A DNA stretch of 64,000 nt from Niallia circulans NBRC 13626 (GTDB lineage: Bacteria > Bacillota > Bacilli > Bacillales > Cytobacillaceae): positions 287,361 to 351,360 of the forward strand of contig NZ_BCVE01000004.1 in NCBI RefSeq assembly GCF_001591585.1. The letters run 5' to 3'. The translations under genes were made by a program, and so were the position numbers. Below, piece by piece: positions 26,207 to 33,950 of the stretch; position 1 is the first letter of the stretch, and each line of letters opens with the position of its first letter. Under the pieces are notes generated by a model, which had not been told where the DNA came from, did no database searches, and saw only the letters and a program-made list of their open reading frames with translations.

Positions 26207-28113
26207 AAGCTTCTTTCTTTTATCTGCTTTCCGATCATTTGTTTAAATGCTTCTAAAGAAACTCCTTTTGACTGCTCTTCTCCATATTTTCTCACATTTA
26301 CAGCATTTTGTTCTTTTTCTTTATCCCCTAATACAAGCAAATAGGGAATCTTTTGCATTTGTCCTGCACGGATTTTATATCCTAATTTTTCATTGCTGTC
26401 GTCTATCTTTACTCTTACTCCTGCTTCTTTTAAAACTGATTGAACTTCTAGACAATAATTTAGATGAACATTGGATACCGGAATAATTTCCACCTGTATT
26501 GGAGCAAGCCAAACAGGAAAGGCGCCTGCAAAATGTTCAATTAGTATGCCAAAGAATCGATCAAGCGACCCATATATAGCACGGTGAATAACAACTGGAC
26601 AGACTTTTTCATTGTTTTCGTTAATATAAGCTAAGTTAAAGAGCTTCGGCATTTGAAAGTCAAGCTGAATTGTTGCACATTGATGGCTTCTTTTTAAAGC
26701 ATCCTTTATATGAAAATCAATTTTCGGACCATAAAATGCACCATCGCCTTCATTAAGAATATAATCTATTTCTAGCTGTTCTAAAACATTTCTTAATGCT
26801 CCCTCTGCTAATTCCCAAATGTCATCCCCATCGAGCGAATCATCCGGTCTAGTAGAGAGCTCTACAGTGTATGCAAATCCAAAAGTACGGTAAACTTTAT
26901 CGACCAATTGAAAAATGCTTTTAATCTCTGCTTCTATTTGGTCTTCTCTTACAAATAAATGGGCATCATCCTGGCAAAACGTACGAACACGTAACATTCC
27001 GTTTAGTGCACCACTATATTCATGACGATGTACCTGCCCAAATTCTGATAAGCGAATCGGCAAATCGCGATAGGAATAGAGACTATTTTTGAAGATAAGC
27101 ATATGTCCTGGACAATTCATTGGCTTTAACGCAAATTTTTGTTCATCCACTTCGGAAAAGTACATGTTTTCATGATAATGATCCCAGTGGCCAGACTGCT
27201 TCCACATTCGCTCATTCATCATCAAAGGAGTTCTTACTTCTTCGTAATCCGCCCCGCCTTGAAGCTCTCTTGAAAATTGTTCTAATTCATTGCGGATGAT
27301 TTGTCCTTTTGGTAAATAAAACGGCATGCCAGGTGCTTCTTCTGAGAACATAAACAGCTCCAATTGCTTTCCTAGCTTCCGATGATCTCGTTTTGCTGCT
27401 TCTTCAATCATTTCTAAGTACTCTGCTAATTGCTGTTGACTGGAAAAGGCAACACCGTACACACGCTGCAATACTTCCCTATCACTATCCCCTCGCCAGT
27501 AAGCACCAGATACACGCATTAATTTAAAAGCTTTAATAAAACCAGTCGAAGGGAGATGAGTTCCACGACATAAATCAATAAACTCTCCTTGCTGATAAAG
27601 GGAAATCGATTCATTGCTTGGTATAGTCTCTAAGAGCTCCAATTTAAATATCTCTTCTTTCTCTTCAAAAAGCTGTTGCGCTTCCTCGAACGATACTTCT
27701 TTGCGAGTAAAAGGAAGGTTTTCCTTGATAATTTTCTTCATCTCTTTTTCAATGGCTTGCAAATCATGGGAAGTTAAACTGTGAGCGAGTTTCATATCAT
27801 AATAAAAACCATCCTCTACCACTGGTCCAATTGCTAACTGTACATTGGGATACAATCGTTTTATCGCTTGTGCCATGACGTGGGCACTGGAATGGCGCAT
27901 AATGGATACACCTTCTTCCGAATCTATTGTAATGATAGCTAAATGTACATCCTCTTCTATTTGATGGCTCATATCTACAAACCATTCGTCATTGATCTTT
28001 GCTCCAACTGCTTTCTTCTTTAAGCTAACACTAATAGACTCCGCAATTTCTGCGACTGTGCTTCCTTTTGGATATTCCTTCTTACTCCCATCTGCTAATA
28101 CTACCTTAATCAT
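26203..28113 (-). CDS. thrZ: Threonyl-tRNA synthetase
   Basis: 636 residues from the ATG at 28113, eight bases after AAGGAG (an in-frame GTG at 28122 sits within that site). TGS domain (4-64), editing domain with the HxxxH motif (RHSSAHVMAQAI) and a downstream Cys-rich loop (CRGTHLPSTG). The class II core has MNCPGH (zinc Cys), RxxEFGQVHRHE, RTFCQDDAH and a C-terminal anticodon-binding domain. It charges tRNA-Thr and edits Ser-tRNA-Thr. Tandem T-box leaders are typical of the inducible paralogue ThrZ of B. subtilis; thrS remains possible. Confidence 0.93.
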   Translation of the reverse strand: MIKVVLADGSKKEYPKGSTVAEIAESISVSLKKKAVGAKINDEWFVDMSHQIEEDVHLAIITIDSEEGVSIMRHSSAHVMAQAIKRLYPNVQLAIGPVVEDGFYYDMKLAHSLTSHDLQAIEKEMKKIIKENLPFTRKEVSFEEAQQLFEEKEEIFKLELLETIPSNESISLYQQGEFIDLCRGTHLPSTGFIKAFKLMRVSGAYWRGDSDREVLQRVYGVAFSSQQQLAEYLEMIEEAAKRDHRKLGKQLELFMFSEEAPGMPFYLPKGQIIRNELEQFSRELQGGADYEEVRTPLMMNERMWKQSGHWDHYHENMYFSEVDEQKFALKPMNCPGHMLIFKNSLYSYRDLPIRLSEFGQVHRHEYSGALNGMLRVRTFCQDDAHLFVREDQIEAEIKSIFQLVDKVYRTFGFAYTVELSTRPDDSLDGDDIWELAEGALRNVLEQLEIDYILNEGDGAFYGPKIDFHIKDALKRSHQCATIQLDFQMPKLFNLAYINENNEKVCPVVIHRAIYGSLDRFFGILIEHFAGAFPVWLAPIQVEIIPVSNVHLNYCLEVQSVLKEAGVRVKIDDSNEKLGYKIRAGQMQKIPYLLVLGDKEKEQNAVNVRKYGEEQSKGVSLEAFKQMIGKQIKERSL

Positions 28114-28137
28114 TTTGTTCACTCCTTATCATTTTTT

Positions 28138-28380
28138 GGTACAAAAAAAACACTCGTCCCTATTGAAAGGGACGAGTGTTTTCACCCGTGGTTCCACCCA
28201 AATTCCCATAAAAAAACACAGTGATTTTCTTATGGCTTGGTGCAGTAACGCTGCATACACGATATTGACTACTTCTCGTTCACCAATATAGCTCAAAGGT
28301 GGTAAATTATTTTCCTTTGCTAGGAAGCTCACACCTATCCTTCCCTCTCTGATAACAGTAAAAATAATTCATGTCCTTTT
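28138..28380 (-). promoter_or_regulatory. T-box riboswitch (threonine), proximal copy
   Basis: The conserved T-box element GGGTGGAACCACGGG is at 28199-28185 on the minus strand, followed by a terminator stem (GGGACGAGTG at 28169-28178) and eight Ts. Upstream are the AGAGAGGGAAGGATAGGTG stem I region and an ACCACC tract at 28303-28298 that offers the Thr codon ACC as specifier. Uncharged tRNA-Thr should stabilise the antiterminator and allow synthetase expression. Confidence 0.92.
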
Positions 28381-28403
28381 CATCGCATATTATGAAATTG
28401 TAA

Positions 28404-28650
28404 AAACAAAAAACGCACTCATCCCTAATGAAAGGGACGAGTGCGTTTACCCGTGGTTCCACCCAAATTCCCATGAAAAATACACAGTGTTGTTCATGGC
28501 TTGGTACAATAACGTTTGCATCTACGGTATTGGATACTATCAATTCCCCAATACGGCTCAAAGGTGGTAAGATACTTATTCTGCGTTAGGAAGTTTTCAG
28601 CAATTCTTCCCTCTCTGGAAACCGAAATAGTAGCTCATGTCCTTATCAAA
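28404..28650 (-). promoter_or_regulatory. T-box riboswitch (threonine), distal copy
   Basis: A second full leader in series. It has the identical T-box 15-mer at 28464-28450, a terminator stem ACGCACTC / GAGTGCGT with a T-run (to 28404), an ACCACC specifier tract at 28568-28563 and a similar stem I. Both copies must read through before the synthetase is made, giving a stepwise response. Confidence 0.92.
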
Positions 28651-28778
28651 GCTTTTTATAATCAATTTTTTTAATATTCTATTACAAAGTAAAAAATTAT
28701 GCAACCTTATTTTTTATTTTATTTATCTCTTTATGCTTTCTTCTTTCAATTACAAGACTTTTTGAAGCGAGAAAAATC

Positions 28779-28822
28779 GCTATATGACAAATGTCATATA
28801 GCAAGCATGACATGTATGTCTG
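28779..28822. promoter_or_regulatory. DesR-type operator pair
   Basis: Two inverted repeats in tandem: a perfect one with 11-bp arms (GCTATATGACA-AA-TGTCATATAGC, 28779-28802) and a shorter GACAT-GT-ATGTC at 28809-28820. They lie just upstream of the des promoter, where phosphorylated DesR binds two adjacent sites in B. subtilis. Confidence 0.8.
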
Positions 28823-28849
28823 CCAATTTAATTGATACATAATTATACT
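28821..28849 (+). promoter_or_regulatory. Activator-dependent des promoter
   Basis: A good -10 (TATACT, 28844-28849) but only TGCCAA at the -35 position (28821-28826), next to the DesR palindromes. This is the expected design of a promoter that needs DesR-P. Confidence 0.6.
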
Positions 28850-28881
28850 ATAGATATCCATTAAGAGAAGGGAAATTAAAA

Positions 28882-29913
28882 ATGAATATAAAAAACTTAA
28901 AACAATTAAGAACTGCTGTAGCGCCATTTGAGAAATCCACTGTAAGAATTAGTGTCTGGCAGCTTGCCAACACCATTTTACCCTTTGTTTTACTTTGGTT
29001 TGCTGCATTTAAAAGCTTAAGTATTTCTTATCTGTTAACCCTTGTGTTCGCCATAGCCGCCGCAGGATTTTTAGTAAGGATTTTTATCATTTTTCACGAT
29101 TGCTGCCACTTTTCTTTCTTTAAAAACCGTAAAGCTAATAAGGTTTTAGGAACAATTACTGGAATCTTAACCTTATTCCCCTATAGCAAATGGCAGCATA
29201 GCCATTCTATTCATCACGCAACAAGCAGCAACCTGGATAAACGAGGAGTCGGCGATTTATGGATGATGACGATAGAAGAGTACGAGAATGCCTCTTTAAT
29301 GGTAAAAATCCAATATCGTTTATACCGTAATCCGTTCATCATGTTTATACTAGGACCAATTTATGAATTTCTTTTAGCCAACCGCTTCAACCGTAAAGGA
29401 GCTAGATTGAAGGAAAGACTAAATACTTATATAACGAATATGGCGATTGTATTATTGGCTGTGCTTCTTGGCAGTACGCTTGGCTGGTCATCTTTCTTGC
29501 TTGTACAGCTGCCGATTTTTCTTATATCCGGCTCTGTTGGCGTATGGTTATTTTATGTACAGCATACTTTTGAAGACACGTACTTTGAAGAAGATAAAAA
29601 TTGGGATTATGTAAAGGCTGCTGTAGAAGGAAGCTCCTTCTATCACCTTCCCAAATGGATGCAGTGGCTGACTGGCAATATTGGCTATCACCATGTCCAT
29701 CATTTAAGTCCGAGGGTTCCTAATTACAACTTAGAACTAGTCCATAAACAGACAGAGCCCCTGCAAAATGTTCCAACAATAACACTTGCAAGCAGTCTTC
29801 GCTCTTTAAAGTTTCGTTTATGGGACGAAAAGGACAAAAAATTTATCAGCTTCTATGAATGGAAGAAGCAAAAGAAATCCCTTTCCATATCTGCAAGATC
29901 AGAAATGCAATAA
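28882..29913 (+). CDS. des: Acyl-lipid fatty acid desaturase
   Basis: 343 residues, membrane-bound. The three histidine boxes that bind the di-iron centre are present: HDCCH (near residue 74), HSIHH (near 110) and HHVHH (near 273), between paired hydrophobic helices. B. subtilis Des introduces a double bond at delta-5 of membrane lipid acyl chains to restore fluidity in the cold. Followed by the histidine kinase and response regulator of the same system, so assignment is secure. Confidence 0.95.
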   Translation: MNIKNLKQLRTAVAPFEKSTVRISVWQLANTILPFVLLWFAAFKSLSISYLLTLVFAIAAAGFLVRIFIIFHDCCHFSFFKNRKANKVLGTITGILTLFPYSKWQHSHSIHHATSSNLDKRGVGDLWMMTIEEYENASLMVKIQYRLYRNPFIMFILGPIYEFLLANRFNRKGARLKERLNTYITNMAIVLLAVLLGSTLGWSSFLLVQLPIFLISGSVGVWLFYVQHTFEDTYFEEDKNWDYVKAAVEGSSFYHLPKWMQWLTGNIGYHHVHHLSPRVPNYNLELVHKQTEPLQNVPTITLASSLRSLKFRLWDEKDKKFISFYEWKKQKKSLSISARSEMQ

Positions 29914-29944
29914 ATAAAAGCTTCTATCAGTCAGGTCCACTATC

Positions 29945-30013
29945 TTTAAAGCAAAAAGATTCCGTTTGCTTTAAGCAACTATCTGAGCAGCAATTAGGCC
30001 ATTAATTGCTGCT
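29945..30013 (+). terminator. Two hairpins between des and desK
   Basis: The first is TTAAAGCAAA / TTTGCTTTAA (about 29945-29975). The second is GAGCAGCAATTA / TAATTGCTGCTC (29985-30013), a 12-bp perfect stem. Neither has a strong T-run, so they probably reduce or process the des transcript before desKR rather than stop it fully. Confidence 0.5.
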
Positions 30014-30065
30014 CCATTATGTTAAAATGAATAAATAACAGTCAATAAAACGAGGTTAGAAACTG

Positions 30066-31199
30066 ATGATGAAAAGATTAGAGGTTTTAAAAAAAAGCAC
30101 GGGGATCTCTCCTTATATTTGGACATTGCTGACCATTCTGCCATTTTATTTCATATTCCATGCCTCTTCTGCAGTTGATGTAATATCAGGCATCATCCTT
30201 ACCATTTTATTTTTTATTTTTTATAGAATTGCTTATCTGTCAAAAGGCTGGACAATCTATTTATGGCCGTCCTTATTAATCGGAATCTCCACCTTTGCTA
30301 TTTATACATACAGCTATGTGTATTTTTCCTTTTTTCTTTCCTATTTTATTGGCAATATTAAAAAGCGGATTCCTTTTTTTATCCTTTATTTTATCCACTT
30401 GGCAGTTACTACATTTGCCATTTACTTCAAAATTATAATAGGCGATGCCTTGCTGATAAAGCAGCTGCCTTTTGTACTGATCATCTGGTTTGGCGTAATT
30501 CTATTGCCATTGAATATCCAGAACCGCAAAGAGAAAGATCAGCTGCAGGAACAACTAGAAGATGCGAATAAGCGTATTTCACATTTAGTGAAACTCGAAG
30601 AAAGACAGCGAATTGCCAGAGATCTTCATGATACTCTCGGCCAAAAGCTATCTCTTATTGGTTTAAAAAGTGATTTAGCAAGAAAACTTATCTATAAGGA
30701 CCCAGAACAAGCCCGCATAGAATTGAAAGATATTCAGCATACTTCTCGATCTGCGCTGAACGAAGTCCGAAAAATGGTCTCTGAAATGCGCGGCATACGA
30801 TTAAAAGACGAACTCCTTCTTGTCCAAAAAATATTAGGTGCGGCAGAGATAAGCCTGACATGCAATATAGCTTCCAATCTAAGAATTTCATCGATTGCAG
30901 AAAACATTATCAGCATGTGTCTAAAAGAGGCGGTTACCAATGTGGTTCGACATAGTAATGCCACCGCTTGCTCTATAAGCATCAGCCAGAACAAAAAAGA
31001 AACAATCATGGAAATTAAAGATAATGGAAGCACTCCTTTTCAAGAAGAAAATATGCACAAAGGAAACGGACTAGCGGGCATGAGAGAAAGATTAGATTTT
31101 ATCAATGGTACTTTAGAAATTAGTGCCGAGGAGGGAACCATCGTAAAAATTGCGGTTCCACGTGATGGAAAAATAATAGAAAAGGAGGAATTAATATGA
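30066..31199 (+). CDS. desK: Membrane thermosensor histidine kinase DesK
   Basis: 377 residues. Five membrane helices in the first 150 residues, then a coiled-coil (KEKDQLQEQLEDANKRISHLVKLEERQRIARDLHD) with phospho-acceptor His188, the same number as in B. subtilis DesK, and a HATPase of the NarL-partner type (CLKEAVTNVVRHSNA, GNGLAGMRERL). DesK senses membrane thickening in the cold and phosphorylates DesR. Tandem ATGs at 30066 and 30069 make the exact start ambiguous by one residue. Confidence 0.95.
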   Translation: MMKRLEVLKKSTGISPYIWTLLTILPFYFIFHASSAVDVISGIILTILFFIFYRIAYLSKGWTIYLWPSLLIGISTFAIYTYSYVYFSFFLSYFIGNIKKRIPFFILYFIHLAVTTFAIYFKIIIGDALLIKQLPFVLIIWFGVILLPLNIQNRKEKDQLQEQLEDANKRISHLVKLEERQRIARDLHDTLGQKLSLIGLKSDLARKLIYKDPEQARIELKDIQHTSRSALNEVRKMVSEMRGIRLKDELLLVQKILGAAEISLTCNIASNLRISSIAENIISMCLKEAVTNVVRHSNATACSISISQNKKETIMEIKDNGSTPFQEENMHKGNGLAGMRERLDFINGTLEISAEEGTIVKIAVPRDGKIIEKEELI

Positions 31200-31795
31200 T
31201 CCGCATTGTCATTGCCGAAGACCAGCGCCTGCTTTTAGGTGCTTTAGGTTCATTGCTTGATTTAGAAGACGATATCACGGTTGTGGGCAAAGCAAACAAT
31301 GGAGAAGAAGCCATTCAGCTAGTCAAGGAAAAGAATCCAGATATTTGTATAATGGATATTGAAATGCCTGCAAAAACAGGCTTAGAAGCAGCGGAAGAAC
31401 TTATGAGCCACCCTTGCAAAGTCATTATCTTAACTACTTTTGCAAGATCTGGTTATTTCCAGCGCGCATTGAAGGCTGGCGTATCTGCCTATTTGCTCAA
31501 GGACAGTCCTAGCGACGATTTAGCCAATAGCATCCGCAGTGTAATGGAAGGAAGAAGAATTTACGCACCAGAATTGGTTGATGATGTTTACAAAGAAGAA
31601 AATCCTCTTACTGAACGGGAAAAAGAAGTTCTGATGCTTGTTGCGAACGGCAAAAACACAAAAGAAATAGCCCAAGAGCTCTCCATTAAAACAGGCACTG
31701 TGCGAAACTATATCAGCATGATCCTCGATAAACTCGAAGTAAAAAACCGCATAGAAGCCATCACTAGATTTAAGGAAAAAGGATGGTTTAAATAG
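31196..31795 (+). CDS. desR: Response regulator DesR
   Basis: 199 residues, NarL/FixJ type. The receiver has Asp54 (ICIMDIEMPAKTG), matching B. subtilis numbering, and Lys in LLKDSPS. The C-terminal LuxR helix-turn-helix is complete (LTEREKEVLMLVANGKNTKEIAQELSIKTGTVRNYISMILDKL). Overlaps desK by ATGA with AAAGGAGG inside the kinase gene. It activates des by binding the palindromes upstream of that gene. Confidence 0.95.
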   Translation: MIRIVIAEDQRLLLGALGSLLDLEDDITVVGKANNGEEAIQLVKEKNPDICIMDIEMPAKTGLEAAEELMSHPCKVIILTTFARSGYFQRALKAGVSAYLLKDSPSDDLANSIRSVMEGRRIYAPELVDDVYKEENPLTEREKEVLMLVANGKNTKEIAQELSIKTGTVRNYISMILDKLEVKNRIEAITRFKEKGWFK

Positions 31796-31826
31796 AAAAA
31801 GGACTGGATTCCCAGTCCTTTTCTAT
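31794..31826 (+). terminator. Intrinsic terminator of desKR
   Basis: AAAAAGGACTGG / CCAGTCCTTTTC stem-loop begins at the desR stop codon. Confidence 0.85.
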
Positions 31827-31854
31827 TTAAAGTAGATTTCTAACCATAGCCAAT

Positions 31855-32559
31855 TTACTGAGCAAAAAACTCAGGCAGTTGACCTTCACGTTTATCGAGC
31901 ATAATCTGTTCCGGCTTGATGCCCTGTTCACGCAGTACTTCAATGTTCTGTATCAAGAAGTCATCACTGCCAACAACATAGAATAGACCATCCTTGTCTG
32001 CAGCTAAATTTTTCACTTCTTCATAATAATCATTACGGTTATCAACAAACTGGGCTTCAAACTTTTTGTCAGGTACAGATGTAAAAATATCTGTAAATAA
32101 AAAGGCTTTTGATGAATCAATATTCAAAGAATGAATGCGAGTGACGTTGTCAGCGCGGTCGAAATAATCCAGTACAATCGGTCGAAAAGTTGCCAGTCCA
32201 ACCCCTGATGACAGTAGATAAACATTTTTGTTTTCTCTTTTAAGCGGTAAGTTTGAATGTGTTTTAAAGATAGCGACTTCATTTCCGACTTCAAGATTTC
32301 TTAAAATCGATTTAAATTCTGAGCACTGCTCTCTGATACGCGTTGTAATTGCGATTACATTTTCGTGTGGTAAAGAAGAGATAGACATATGGCGAATCAA
32401 ACTGCGGTTTGGTTTGTCTCCGGCATTGAAACCTCTCAAAGCGAAATGGGTGTGGGAACCTTCTTCCCATGTAAAGTCTTGCGGACGGTCAAGCAAGTAA
32501 GTTTTAACCTCAGGGTTTTCCTCAATAATCTTATTTATTTTCGTCCAGTATATTTGCAT
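31855..32559 (-). CDS. Iron-regulated ferredoxin-reductase-like flavoprotein
   Basis: 234 residues with the ferredoxin-NADP reductase fold: an FAD domain with RHMSISSLP (the RxxS flavin motif) and a nucleotide domain with LLSSGVGLATFRPI and a C-terminal VVGSDDFL segment. No iron-sulfur cysteines and no membrane segment, so it is a soluble flavin-dependent reductase needing a partner. A Fur-box-like site overlaps its promoter, suggesting a job in iron or heme/siderophore reduction during iron starvation. Partner not encoded nearby. Confidence 0.8.
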   Translation of the reverse strand: MQIYWTKINKIIEENPEVKTYLLDRPQDFTWEEGSHTHFALRGFNAGDKPNRSLIRHMSISSLPHENVIAITTRIREQCSEFKSILRNLEVGNEVAIFKTHSNLPLKRENKNVYLLSSGVGLATFRPIVLDYFDRADNVTRIHSLNIDSSKAFLFTDIFTSVPDKKFEAQFVDNRNDYYEEVKNLAADKDGLFYVVGSDDFLIQNIEVLREQGIKPEQIMLDKREGQLPEFFAQ

Positions 32560-32597
32560 GCTATATTCTCCTCTACGGTAACAATATTGTACTATCT

Positions 32598-32626
32598 ACT
32601 ATACAACAAATGATAATTATTCTCAA
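32598..32626 (-). promoter_or_regulatory. Sigma-A promoter with Fur-box-like site
   Basis: Minus strand -35 TTGAGA (32626-32621), 17-bp spacer, -10 TATAGT (32603-32598). The 7-1-7 element TGATAAT-T-ATTCTCA at 32611-32625 matches the Bacillus Fur consensus with one mismatch and covers the -35, as expected for Fur repression. Confidence 0.72.
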
Positions 32627-32652
32627 TTAAAAAGATTACTTTTATAAAGAAA

Positions 32653-32702
32653 AGCAAAAATCCTTACCCGCCTATCATAAATAGGAACAGGTAAGGATTG
32701 GT
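32653..32702 (-). terminator. Intrinsic terminator of methyltransferase gene
   Basis: AATCCTTACC / GGTAAGGATT stem with an inner CCTAT / ATAGG helix, followed on the minus strand by TTTTTGCTTTTC. Confidence 0.82.
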
Positions 32703-32717
32703 AAGATTAGAATATAA

Positions 32718-33632
32718 TTATTTTTTCACAGCATGTATATAGTGAATGGTTTCAAATGCTTGCAGGTTATCATCCCGATTAGAAAAAAACTGCTGTTGAA
32801 TTTTTTGTGGTGATAGATGTTCATAGATTAATAATTCCTCATTAGCAAGTAAATCTTCTAATTCTGCAAGAGAAGCAGCAAACTTCATTGGTTCTCCGGC
32901 AGCTTGTGCCATCTGGACCATATTTTGCACACGATTAAAAATACCAGGTTCTGTAAACAAACCCTCATCGGCAAAATCAAAAATAATCGAACTTCCTTTT
33001 GAAAGGTCTTTAAAGAAGCCATGCAGCAACTGCTGAAGCACATCTTTTGTTAAATAATAAGATACCCCAAGTAAACTAAACACTGTTTTCTTAGATAGGT
33101 CCAATCCTGCCGCAGCTAGTTTTTCTAACGAAAGCTCTTTCGTGAAATCCATTGCTACAAACTTTAAATGAGCAGGAATTTCATAGCCCGCTTGCTCTAA
33201 CCGTTCTATCTTAAATTTCTGTGTAGATGGGTGGTCAACTTCATATACAGTAACATTTGGTAATGTATCGTAACGCCAAGCAAAAGTATCTAAACCTGCA
33301 CCCATAATGACATATTGTTCAGCCCCAAGCTGACATTCGTTCCGAACAACATTTTCTGCGTAGGCCGCTCTAGCAAGTGGTGTTGGTGATAGTTGAATTT
33401 GTGTAACCCACTTTAATATTGCGTCCTGATCACCTTTTAATTTTTCAGCCATTTCAGAACTAAAAAAAGTAATGCCATTAGACATATTTACTGCAATGGC
33501 TTGATATTCTTCTGGTGATAAGAAATCTTGCGCTATATAATCATTGAATATAATCGGGCAGTCCTCTTTCACATGATATGCTCGACTAAATGCTGAAATT
33601 AAAGAAGTTAAACTTGATTCATTATTCTTCAT
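32718..33632 (-). CDS. Class I SAM-dependent methyltransferase, LCMT/PPM1 (YktD-like) family
   Basis: 304 residues from the ATG at 33632, seven bases after GGGGTG. The SAM-binding loop YVIMGAGLDTFAWR, the acidic EVDHPSTQ and the RAAYAENVV segment identify the leucine carboxyl methyltransferase-like group, whose Bacillus member YktD is annotated as an O-methyltransferase. Substrate unknown. The gene has a perfect-consensus promoter and a terminator-like hairpin immediately before its ribosome site, an unusual leader. Confidence 0.85.
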   Translation of the reverse strand: MKNNESSLTSLISAFSRAYHVKEDCPIIFNDYIAQDFLSPEEYQAIAVNMSNGITFFSSEMAEKLKGDQDAILKWVTQIQLSPTPLARAAYAENVVRNECQLGAEQYVIMGAGLDTFAWRYDTLPNVTVYEVDHPSTQKFKIERLEQAGYEIPAHLKFVAMDFTKELSLEKLAAAGLDLSKKTVFSLLGVSYYLTKDVLQQLLHGFFKDLSKGSSIIFDFADEGLFTEPGIFNRVQNMVQMAQAAGEPMKFAASLAELEDLLANEELLIYEHLSPQKIQQQFFSNRDDNLQAFETIHYIHAVKK

Positions 33633-33644
33633 CGCTAACACCCC

Positions 33645-33678
33645 AAAAAAAAGATTCCCCCCTGGCCAGGAGAATCTT
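33645..33678 (-). terminator. Terminator-like hairpin in methyltransferase leader
   Basis: On the minus strand AAGATTC / GAATCTT encloses an inner CCTGG / CCAGG helix (33678-33651) and runs straight into eight Ts, then the ribosome site GGGGTG and the start codon. It would act as an attenuator between promoter and gene. Confidence 0.75.
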
Positions 33679-33706
33679 ATTATATCAGCAATGTTTATTA
33701 TTGTGA

Positions 33707-33735
33707 ATTATAGCACAAATTGATTTTTTTGTCAA
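33707..33735 (-). promoter_or_regulatory. Perfect consensus sigma-A promoter
   Basis: TTGACA (33735-33730), exactly 17 bp, TATAAT (33712-33707), reading toward the methyltransferase. Predicted transcript start near 33700, leaving a leader of about 68 nt. Confidence 0.85.
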
Positions 33736-33950
33736 ATATTTCAACTTATCTCATAACTATTTTCCAGGAAATACCTTTAAAACAAAAGACGTAAATAAAA
33801 GTGCGAATCTCATATACTACATGGATTTAGACACTTCTTTTAGTACTGACCTTCTCATTCCCAAACGTAGACAAGGGCTTTTCCAAACAATAGAGTTTTG
33901 TTTAGCATTTTTTATACGCCGTTTTATTCCTAACTCTCAAAACTATCCCA
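33736..33950. other. Spacer without recognised feature
   Basis: AT-rich DNA between the consensus promoter and the end of the sugar operon. I see no gene and no clear terminator for the operon's last gene. Confidence 0.4.

Noticed and set aside
28129..28561. Overlapping minus-strand frames of 67 and 84 codons upstream of threonyl-tRNA synthetase
   Set aside because: They lie entirely within the two T-box leaders, and their similar peptides simply reflect the duplicated RNA.
28697..28927. Hydrophobic 76-codon minus-strand frame beside des
   Set aside because: It crosses the DesR operators, des promoter and the start of des and has no ribosome site.
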